Source: Oscillibacter sp. (lineage in GTDB: Bacteria; Bacillota; Clostridia; Oscillospirales; Oscillospiraceae). Taken from it: a DNA stretch of 12,286 nucleotides. Below are positions 1 through 5,581 of this stretch, piece by piece. Where the stretch lies: contig JAKSQE010000024.1 in NCBI GenBank assembly GCA_024404295.1, positions 1-12,286 on the forward strand. The letters run 5' to 3'. Under the pieces are notes generated by a model. It saw only the letters and a program-made list of their open reading frames with translations, was not told where the DNA came from and ran no database searches. Positions within the stretch are counted from its first letter, which is position 1, and each line of letters starts with the position of its first letter. Made by a program: the position numbers and the translations under genes.

Positions 1-460
1 TGATGAAGCAGGAAGAAACGATCTTGCTGCCGGGCTTGGTCTTGATGATCTGCAGTGCAGGACGGACGGTATCAGCGGTGGAGTAAGTTGCACCGCCCAG
101 CAGAGCGTCAGCATAGCCCATCTTCACCAACATGGTGCCGAAGTAGTTGCCCTGCTTCAGCAGCTTGCGGCATTCTTCTTCCGTCATCTTTCCTTTGCGC
201 AGTTCCACCAGAGTCTGAACCATCTTGTTCATCTCATCTTCGGGGAAGTTGTCGGGATCCACGATTTCGGCACCGCGGATATTGAAGCCCAGCTCCTCAG
301 CAGCATTCTGGATCTCCTCGGCATTGCCGACCAGAACGGGAGTCAGGAACGTACCGGACAACAGACGGGCGGAAGCCTCCAGAATGCGGGGATCGCTGCC
401 TTCGGTAAATACGATCTTGCGGGGATGAGCCTTCAGCTTTTTAATCAGAAATTCAAACAT
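1..460 (-). CDS. pta: Phosphate acetyltransferase, N-terminal part (3' end outside window)
   Basis: Phosphotransacetylase reversibly converts acetyl-CoA and phosphate to acetyl phosphate and CoA, the step before acetate kinase in fermentative ATP production in the cytoplasm. The 153 residues visible begin MFEFLIKKLKAHPRKIVFTE and contain the family pattern TEGSDPRILEAS near residues 19-30, and GYADALLGGATYSTADTVRP towards the visible end. Both are typical of the short, single-domain clostridial/Bacillus-type enzyme (about 325-335 residues), so a little under half is present. The start is fixed by a GGAGG (plus-strand 470-474) nine bases upstream of the ATG. A good promoter lies at 521-548. 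An acetate kinase gene may follow off the left edge, but this cannot be seen. Identification is confident from sequence recall; no alignment was run. Confidence 0.93.
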   Translation of the reverse strand, partial: MFEFLIKKLKAHPRKIVFTEGSDPRILEASARLLSGTFLTPVLVGNAEEIQNAAEELGFNIRGAEIVDPDNFPEDEMNKMVQTLVELRKGKMTEEECRKLLKQGNYFGTMLVKMGYADALLGGATYSTADTVRPALQIIKTKPGSKIVSSCFI

Positions 461-520
461 TATGTCATTCCTCCATTTTCTGTGCTCCATTGATCTGAAG
501 TTCAAAAACTATACGATATA

Positions 521-548
521 ATTATACACGTTCAAATGCTCGGGTCAA
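521..548 (-). promoter_or_regulatory. Sigma-A-type promoter for pta
   Basis: On the minus strand a -35 TTGACC (plus 543-548) and a perfect -10 TATAAT (plus 521-526) are separated by 16 bp. Initiation would be near 514, giving a leader of about 54 nt to the pta start. This is close to consensus, suggesting strong, possibly constitutive expression. Confidence 0.75.
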
Positions 549-653
549 TGAAAATATCAAAAATCTCTGGCTAAAAAAGGAAAAAATAAGCCGTTTTTTA
601 CCGAACAAGTATCCAGAATTGATGGAATTCTTAGAACGTTCCGGGGAGAAGAC

Positions 654-682
654 TTGACGGAAAGACAAAAAAGAGGTAAAAT
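654..682 (+). promoter_or_regulatory. Sigma-A-type promoter for the M23 peptidase gene
   Basis: TTGACG (654-659) and TAAAAT (677-682) are separated by exactly 17 bp. Initiation near 689 gives a leader of about 39 nt before the ATG at 728. The rest of the 461-727 gap is AT-rich. It holds a short inverted repeat, AGAATT/AATTCT (615-631), upstream of the -35, with no recognisable operator. Confidence 0.7.
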
Positions 683-727
683 GCAACGGTAACAAATTGT
701 AACTTTTCTGCTTGAACACGAGGGACT

Positions 728-2422
728 ATGAAAGAAAAAACAACCAGACAAGCGAATCATGGTCAAACAGAGTCATCGAAAGACCGAATCGAAAAGCGCA
801 CAAAGCAGGCAACTGGCGCAGCGGTTTCAACGGTCAAAGAAATGCTGATTGCTTTTGGACAGGAGACTGGCCGTAAGCTCCGGTGGCTTCGTCGCCGTAC
901 GCGCCGCATTATGCGGGAAGCGCGGGCACATCGCTTTCCGGAGTCTGACCGTCTGCCGGTGCTGATTGCACTGCTGTGTTGGGGGCTGTTTCCGTTTTGG
1001 GGCAGTTTGCTGAGGGAGCGGCTGAGAGGTCGCCGCAAGCAGAGCATTCGCCGGACACACCTATTCCAAGTGCTGGACGAGACTTTGGGGAAAGTCCACC
1101 CTGTCGTATATATGGTATTGGCTTGTGCCATTGCAGGCGTAGTTTTGTATAGTTCATTCTACACAAGAGGCACTACGGTGACCTATGATGGAAGAGAACT
1201 GGGAAATGTCTCATCCAAAACTGAGGCGGAAACGGTACGCAAGAATTTGGAAGAGGTCACTACGCAGGTGTTAGGAGAGACGTTTACCATTGATGACTCT
1301 CTGATCAGCTACTCCTCTGCCATGATGCTTCGCACGGAAATCGATGATGCCGAGACCTATGAGGAACAACTAACGAAGGAGATCGGCCTCGTTTCACAGG
1401 CCTACTGCCTGTATATTAACGGCACACGAATCGGCGCAACACCCTATGAGGGAGCTTTAGAGGAGTTGTTGGAACAACTTCAGAAGGCGTCGTCTGATGA
1501 AAATACGATTTCCTGCACATTCTCCGAGGAAGTGGAAATTCGCCGGGAGGTCGTGCCGGCAGATGCAGTGATGAATTTGGGCTATATTGCAGAACTGCTG
1601 TACAGCACGAAGACCGCTGAGGTGACCTATGAGGTCAAGCGAGGCGATACCTGGTCGCAGATCGCAGAGAGCCACGACTTAACGACCAAGGAACTGCAGG
1701 CATTGAACCCGGGCTATAATATCAACAAGCTGCAAATCGGCGAAGTGCTGACTTTATCGGCATCGGTTCCCTATTTGACGATGACGGTAGTGGAACGGGA
1801 AAGCTATGTGGATGATATCGCTTTCGACGTGATTTATACCGACTCTGCCGATTTGTATCAGGGCGATTACAAAGTTACATCCAAGGGCGAGTATGGCAAG
1901 GCGGATGTGATGGCGACTGCAACCTATGTAAACGGCGAGGAGATTGACCGCACGATTTTGTCCTCCGTGACGCTGAAAGAACCTGTGACGGAATACCGAC
2001 TGCAGGGCACAAAGCCCCGTCCCAGTTGGATGCCTACCGGTACGTTCCGCTGGCCCTGCACCGGCAAAATCACGTCCACTTTCGGCGGACGAAAATCTCC
2101 GGGTGGCATCGGTTCTACGAATCATAAGGGCATTGATATTGGTGCGCCTAAGGGTACACCGGTTTATGCTGCCGATGGCGGCACGGTGACGTACTCCGGC
2201 TGGATGAGCGGTTACGGTTATCTGGTGCGAATTAGCCACGGTAACGGATATGAGACCTATTACGGCCATAATAGCAGCTTGCTGGTAAAGGTCGGACAGC
2301 ACGTCTATAAAGGCCAGCAAATTGCGAAAGTCGGCTCCACCGGCAATTCCACCGGCAATCACTGCCACTTCGAGGTTCGATACAACGGTGTGGCAAAGAA
2401 TCCCCGAAACTATCTGCCTTAA
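728..2422 (+). CDS. Membrane-anchored LysM-G5-M23 peptidoglycan endopeptidase
   Basis: A 564-residue cell-wall hydrolase, predicted to cleave peptidoglycan cross-bridges or stem peptides outside the membrane. The first 110 residues are very basic and probably cytoplasmic. A hydrophobic stretch at about 76-95 and a clearer membrane segment at about 125-145 follow. After a linker come a LysM peptidoglycan-binding domain (about 300-344, YEVKRGDTWSQIAE), a G5-like domain (about 347-427) and a C-terminal M23/LytM domain (about 438-564). The zinc and catalytic residues are intact: H466 and D470 in NHKGIDIG, and H545 and H547 in NHCHFE, so it should be active rather than a degenerate LytM activator. 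The start is forced: an in-frame stop lies at 713-715 and only a weak GAGGG precedes the ATG. It is divergent from pta and followed at once by a strong terminator, so it is monocistronic. Confidence 0.9.
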   Translation: MKEKTTRQANHGQTESSKDRIEKRTKQATGAAVSTVKEMLIAFGQETGRKLRWLRRRTRRIMREARAHRFPESDRLPVLIALLCWGLFPFWGSLLRERLRGRRKQSIRRTHLFQVLDETLGKVHPVVYMVLACAIAGVVLYSSFYTRGTTVTYDGRELGNVSSKTEAETVRKNLEEVTTQVLGETFTIDDSLISYSSAMMLRTEIDDAETYEEQLTKEIGLVSQAYCLYINGTRIGATPYEGALEELLEQLQKASSDENTISCTFSEEVEIRREVVPADAVMNLGYIAELLYSTKTAEVTYEVKRGDTWSQIAESHDLTTKELQALNPGYNINKLQIGEVLTLSASVPYLTMTVVERESYVDDIAFDVIYTDSADLYQGDYKVTSKGEYGKADVMATATYVNGEEIDRTILSSVTLKEPVTEYRLQGTKPRPSWMPTGTFRWPCTGKITSTFGGRKSPGGIGSTNHKGIDIGAPKGTPVYAADGGTVTYSGWMSGYGYLVRISHGNGYETYYGHNSSLLVKVGQHVYKGQQIAKVGSTGNSTGNHCHFEVRYNGVAKNPRNYLP

Positions 2423-2424
2423 TG

Positions 2425-2467
2425 AAAAAACGAAGAGTTCCGACATCAACGGAACTCTTCGTTTTTT
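2425..2467. terminator. Bidirectional intrinsic terminator
   Basis: The left arm (2425-2442, A6 then CGAAGAGTTCCG) and right arm (2450-2467, ending in T6) are perfect 18-bp reverse complements around a 7-nt loop ACATCAA. The GC-containing core is flanked by an A-run and a U-run, so it works on both strands. It ends the peptidase gene from the left and the Nudix gene from the right. Confidence 0.93.
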
Positions 2468-2513
2468 ATGTGAGTAAACAGCGGCGATTTTGCGCTTCGG
2501 CATCCTGCGTTGG

Positions 2514-3125
2514 TTATTCTTGGGTCAAGTCCCGCACAATACGGGCGGTCATGCCCCAAATGGTGTGTCCCTGATAGTGCCAGATTGGCAGCTCCACATG
2601 CCCGTGGCTCCATGGATAGTTTTCCGGGATCCCGACTTCTCCATAGGGGAAATTTTCCGAGATCTGCGGGACAAGCTCATAGGACCACAGCTCTGGCGGA
2701 GTATCCTGAAAAAATTTCAAAGGAACGGTGAAAACTTCAGATACTTCTGCGGCAGAAGGAGCAATTCTTTCCAGACCGGACGGAGAAATAAGACCCAGTA
2801 TCGGCCGCAATAAAAAATTGCGCTGATTGCAGATAAAATCACAGGCTCCAATCACGTGAACATCCGATGAGGAAATGTGTAATTCCTCCCATGTTTCTCG
2901 GAGAGCACACTCGGTCGGCGTTTCGCCTGATTCCATACGCCCACCGGGAAAGCAGACTTCCCCTGCCTGACTGACGGTGGAGGAGCGGACCTCAAAAAGT
3001 AAGTGCAGGCCATCGGGAAGCTGCACCAGAGGACACAAAACGGCATATTCCCGATGTGTTCCAATCAGAGTGGGAGTGTGACCGCTGTAGCGGTTAAGCA
3101 ACGAGGCTAAAGTGAGATCTTTCAT
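2514..3125 (-). CDS. Nudix hydrolase, CoA-pyrophosphatase-like
   Basis: A 203-residue Nudix protein, likely cleaving a nucleoside-diphosphate-linked cofactor such as CoA or acyl-CoA between the phosphates. The segment LLFEVRSSTVSQAGEVCFPG (42-61) matches the UPF0035 signature that precedes the Nudix box in NudL/NUDT7-type CoA diphosphatases. The Nudix box runs 62-84: G62, E68, R76, E77, E80 and E81 are in place, so the metal-binding glutamates are intact. The usual hydrophobic residue is T78 and the usual glycine is H83. The start was set at 3125 because its ATG overlaps the TGA of the upstream kinase as ATGA, implying translational coupling. An in-frame ATG seven codons earlier (3146) lies inside the kinase gene and has no good ribosome site. 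Substrate is inferred from family only. Confidence 0.85.
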   Translation of the reverse strand: MKDLTLASLLNRYSGHTPTLIGTHREYAVLCPLVQLPDGLHLLFEVRSSTVSQAGEVCFPGGRMESGETPTECALRETWEELHISSSDVHVIGACDFICNQRNFLLRPILGLISPSGLERIAPSAAEVSEVFTVPLKFFQDTPPELWSYELVPQISENFPYGEVGIPENYPWSHGHVELPIWHYQGHTIWGMTARIVRDLTQE

Positions 3126-4009
3126 AGCAGCATGGAAAAAGCACATTGGCGGTTCTCGATTTCAATTTCTGGGCAACTGGCGGCGTATTCGCCGTCCAGA
3201 GACCAGGGAAGATCTTCGTCCGTTTCCACGTGGATTTGAGAGACATGGCGAAAAATCAGACCGTGGGCATGATACTGCTGTCCCAACAGGGCAACGATCA
3301 GGTTTTGCAGATCGATGACGGTTTTCGGCTCCGGAATTAACAGCATTTCAAACTTTCCGTCCGTCAGGTCCACAGATTCTTCGCTGAGTTTCATCATACC
3401 GGCAATGGAAGTGGAGTTGCAGATGGCGCCAAACAGATAAGAGCCGTCCAGTTTTTCGCCATCTGCCGTGATGCGGACGTGGTAGGGTCGCAGGGTGTCC
3501 AGATCTTTGACACCCTCCAACAGGTAACCAAGATGTCCAAGTGCGTTTTTAACATCCTGGGAAGCGGTATATGAGGTTCTTGTGAAAGCACCGAAAGAAG
3601 CCACATAGACAAAACTGCGACCATTCCATAGCCCCAGATCCAACGTACGTGGCTCATTGCGAACGATGGCCTCGGCAGCCAGAGCGGGATTGTTTGAAAT
3701 GTGCAAACTGGCAGCAAAATCGTTGGTGCTGCCCTGAGGTAAATAGCCGAGATTTGGCTTATTTTCTAACTGCAACAGTCCGGCAAGCACTTCATTCAGC
3801 GTGCCGTCACCGCCGACAGCAACCACAGTTTCAAATGCCGCACCTGATTCCAAAGCAATGCGCGTTGCATCGCCGGGAGCAGTGGTGTGCTGCACAGAGA
3901 CCAAATAACCCGCATTGGAAAAGGACACGATCGCATCATATAAGGGACTGCGGGATTTGTTGCGTCCTGCCCGAGGGTTGACGATCATTAAAAGCTTTTT
4001 TTCTGCCAT
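3122..4009 (-). CDS. Diacylglycerol-kinase-family lipid kinase (YegS/BmrU/DgkB type)
   Basis: A 295-residue cytoplasmic or membrane-peripheral lipid kinase, expected to phosphorylate diacylglycerol or a related lipid with ATP. It shows the N-terminal IVNPRAGR (9-16), the nucleotide-loop motif GGDGTLNEV (66-74), the PQGSTNDFA loop (91-99), and DGE (272-274) near the C-terminus where the family carries an essential acidic pair. Length is typical (about 290-310). The frame stays open to an ATG at 4099, but the start at 4009 is preferred. GGAGG (plus 4019-4023) sits nine bases before it, homology begins there, and the predicted promoter lies inside the longer frame. It is first of a two-gene operon with the Nudix hydrolase. 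The function could be lipid recycling (DgkB-like); exact substrate unknown. Confidence 0.9.
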   Translation of the reverse strand: MAEKKLLMIVNPRAGRNKSRSPLYDAIVSFSNAGYLVSVQHTTAPGDATRIALESGAAFETVVAVGGDGTLNEVLAGLLQLENKPNLGYLPQGSTNDFAASLHISNNPALAAEAIVRNEPRTLDLGLWNGRSFVYVASFGAFTRTSYTASQDVKNALGHLGYLLEGVKDLDTLRPYHVRITADGEKLDGSYLFGAICNSTSIAGMMKLSEESVDLTDGKFEMLLIPEPKTVIDLQNLIVALLGQQYHAHGLIFRHVSQIHVETDEDLPWSLDGEYAASCPEIEIENRQCAFSMLL

Positions 4010-4070
4010 GGTGCGCTGCCTCCGATTTGCCTGAAATGCGGTGTAAAATGATAACAAAATGAGTAAAACA

Positions 4071-4099
4071 ATGATAGCACGGGAAAAACAGGATTGCAA
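4071..4099 (-). promoter_or_regulatory. Promoter for the lipid kinase-Nudix operon
   Basis: On the minus strand, TTGCAA (plus 4094-4099) and TATCAT (plus 4071-4076) are separated by 17 bp. Initiation near 4064 would give a leader of about 55 nt to the kinase ATG at 4009. The -35 hexamer is a palindrome and also serves the divergent promoter. Confidence 0.62.
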
Positions 4100-4122
4100 T
4101 TACGGAAGTAGCCGTGTAAAAT
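4094..4122 (+). promoter_or_regulatory. Promoter for the AI-2E-family transporter gene
   Basis: TTGCAA (4094-4099) and TAAAAT (4117-4122) are separated by 17 bp. Initiation near 4129 gives a leader of about 78 nt before the ATG at 4207. The hexamers are identical to those of the importer-operon promoter at 5447-5475, and the flanks TTGCAATT and GTAAAATA also agree. Confidence 0.6.
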
Positions 4123-4146
4123 AAAAAATATCAGAAAATGCACGAG

Positions 4147-4160
4147 AATACGTACGTATT
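4147..4160. promoter_or_regulatory. 14-bp perfect palindrome, possible operator
   Basis: AATACGTACGTATT is fully self-complementary and lies about 18-32 bases downstream of the predicted transporter-gene start site. That is a position where a bound dimeric regulator could block transcription. No known operator consensus was recognised; its role is an inference from symmetry and location. Confidence 0.3.
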
Positions 4161-4206
4161 TGACAACTGATATGACGTTTCAACAGGAAAGGCAGGCGAA
4201 GGGATT

Positions 4207-5442
4207 ATGCCGAAAAAGACAAGTGAAATTCGCCGGGGATTGTATATCTTCTTGACAGTCGCTGCAATCCTTTTGTTTTATGATGCATTGCTGGGGCGCA
4301 AACTGATCCTGAATCTCTGGAGTCAGCTGATCACAGCCCTGCAGCCCATCATCATTGGTGCCATGTTGGCATATTTGTTGGCACCTGTGGTGGACTGGTT
4401 GGAAAACCTTTTGTTCCGTAAGGCCGTGGAAAAGACACACGGGGAAAGAAAGCTGGTCAACAAGTGGGTACGAGCAGTCAGTTTGACGCTGACATGGGCG
4501 ATGATCGGCGCATTGGGTTACCTGCTGATCTCCATTCTGATTCCTGAGTTGTATCAAAGTATCATGCAGTTGGCTTCCAATGTGGAGACTTACTATAAGA
4601 CCATAGTTGGCTGGATGGCCCATTTGCTGGAGAATAATCCCGAAGTGGAGAGCTTTGTCTCCACCCAAATGCAGGATTATTACAAAGACACTTTGAAATG
4701 GCTGCGGACAGAAGTCATTCCTCAGGCACAGGTCATGGTAATGGCGTTGTCCGGCGGAATCGTCAGCTTTTTGATTTTTGCCAAAAACCTGCTCATTGGT
4801 ATAATCGTGTCTATTTATTTCCTGATTACAAAGGAATTGGTCACGGCGCATATGCGAAAGATCAGTTACAGCGTGTTTTCCGCAGAACAGGTGCAGTGGG
4901 TGCTGAAGGGTGCTGCAAAGGCGGATCACATTTTTTCCGGGTTCGTTCGCGGCAAGCTGTTAGATTCCCTGATCATTGGGGTGCTGTGCTTCCTATCCTG
5001 CACCGCGCTGAAAATCCCCTATACGCCGCTGGTGTCGGTGATTGTGGGTGTGACCAATATCATCCCCTTCTTTGGCCCCTTTTTGGGTGCCATTCCCAGT
5101 GTGTTCTTGATTTTGCTGGTATCGCCCGTCAAGGCGCTATACTTCCTGATTTTGATTTTGGTGCTCCAGCAGATCGACGGCAATCTGATCGGCCCCAAGA
5201 TTTTGGGCGATCAAACCGGCCTTTCCAGTTTGTGGGTGATTATCGCTATTTTGGTGGGTGGCAGTTTCTTCGGCTTGGCAGGTATGTTCTTTGGCGTTCC
5301 GGTGTGCGCCTGCCTATACAGTCTGGTCACCTTCCTGATTGATATGCGCCTGCAAAAGAAAGACCTGTCTTCCGACACCAAAGATTACTGCCCGCAAATC
5401 CCCAAGTCCACAGTGGAAGAAGAAAAACCGGAGCAGGAATAA
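4207..5442 (+). CDS. AI-2E family transporter (UPF0118/PerM-like)
   Basis: A 411-residue polytopic inner-membrane protein of the AI-2 exporter superfamily. Members have been linked to autoinducer-2 export, Na+/H+ antiport or other efflux, so the cargo is not defined here. Hydrophobic helices appear at about 11-30, 42-63, 90-112, 182-206, 252-270, a 273-305 pair, 309-325 and 341-377. A long polar segment between about 113 and 180 matches the family's extracytoplasmic loop. Family hallmarks are GVTNIIPFFGPFLGAIP (281-297) and QQIDGNLIGPKILG (321-334). The C-terminal tail from about 381 is charged and probably cytoplasmic. The start follows a GA-rich stretch (AGGAAAGG, then GAAGGG). It appears monocistronic: a new promoter begins 4 bp after its stop and a hairpin with a U-run follows. 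Confidence 0.9.
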   Translation: MPKKTSEIRRGLYIFLTVAAILLFYDALLGRKLILNLWSQLITALQPIIIGAMLAYLLAPVVDWLENLLFRKAVEKTHGERKLVNKWVRAVSLTLTWAMIGALGYLLISILIPELYQSIMQLASNVETYYKTIVGWMAHLLENNPEVESFVSTQMQDYYKDTLKWLRTEVIPQAQVMVMALSGGIVSFLIFAKNLLIGIIVSIYFLITKELVTAHMRKISYSVFSAEQVQWVLKGAAKADHIFSGFVRGKLLDSLIIGVLCFLSCTALKIPYTPLVSVIVGVTNIIPFFGPFLGAIPSVFLILLVSPVKALYFLILILVLQQIDGNLIGPKILGDQTGLSSLWVIIAILVGGSFFGLAGMFFGVPVCACLYSLVTFLIDMRLQKKDLSSDTKDYCPQIPKSTVEEEKPEQE

Positions 5443-5446
5443 GGGG

Positions 5447-5475
5447 TTGCAATTCCGCATAAAATCCTGTAAAAT
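5447..5475 (+). promoter_or_regulatory. Promoter for the peptide/nickel-type ABC importer operon
   Basis: TTGCAA (5447-5452) and TAAAAT (5470-5475) are separated by 17 bp, only 4 bp after the stop codon of the upstream transporter gene. Initiation would fall near 5482, leaving a leader of about 100 nt. It is the only good promoter-like pair seen between 5443 and the binding-protein gene at 5582. Confidence 0.6.
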
Positions 5476-5476
5476 A

Positions 5477-5532
5477 CAGCCTTGTAGGGTTATCGTTAGA
5501 AAAATAACGATAATTCTGCAAGGCTGCTTTTT
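5477..5532 (+). terminator. Long hairpin with U-run: terminator or leader attenuator
   Basis: The arms at 5477-5498 and 5505-5526 can form a 22-bp stem with a 6-nt loop GAAAAA. It combines an 8-bp perfect outer helix (CAGCCTTG/CAAGGCTG), a five-pair middle with three G-U wobbles, and a 9-bp perfect inner helix (TTATCGTTA/TAACGATAA). C then U5 follow (5528-5532). It can end read-through from the upstream transporter gene. Because the importer promoter would start inside the left arm, it may also be a stabilising 5' hairpin or attenuator in the importer mRNA. The inner repeat could alternatively be a DNA operator. Confidence 0.75.
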
Positions 5533-5581
5533 GTGGCCTACACTGACCCATAGCGGCAGTGATAAAAAAGGAGAATTGCAT

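Noticed and set aside
634..641. GAACGTTC palindrome upstream of the M23 gene as a LexA (SOS) box
   Set aside because: Gram-positive LexA sites need a 4-bp spacer between GAAC and GTTC half sites; here they abut.
1754..2503. Long open frame antisense to the M23 peptidase
   Set aside because: It has no ribosome site or recognisable family and lies opposite conserved LysM, G5 and M23 domains; it is a shadow of biased codon use.
4160..4188. TTGACA hexamer as a -35 for the AI-2E-family transporter gene
   Set aside because: No TATAAT-like hexamer lies 16-18 bp downstream (the bases at 4183-4188 read ACAGGA), whereas TTGCAA-17-TAAAAT just upstream fits well.
4180..4929. 249-codon open frame antisense to the AI-2E-family transporter
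   Set aside because: Its composition is rich in His, Gln and Cys, it has no known domain, and the sense strand carries clear family motifs.
5490..5513. Inverted repeat TTATCGTTA/TAACGATAA as a Fur, Zur or NikR site controlling the importer
   Set aside because: Spacing and half-sites do not match the usual 7-1-7 Fur/Zur form or the NikR GTATGA-type repeat; RNA hairpin function explains the symmetry as well. An unknown operator remains possible.
5339..5581. Upstream 81-codon extension of the binding-protein frame
   Set aside because: It overlaps the transporter gene, crosses the promoter and hairpin, and would place the lipoprotein signal internally; AAGGAG before 5582 decides the start.
5476..5581. 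Riboswitch in the importer leader
   Set aside because: About 100 nt with one simple stem-loop; no conserved aptamer core was recognised.
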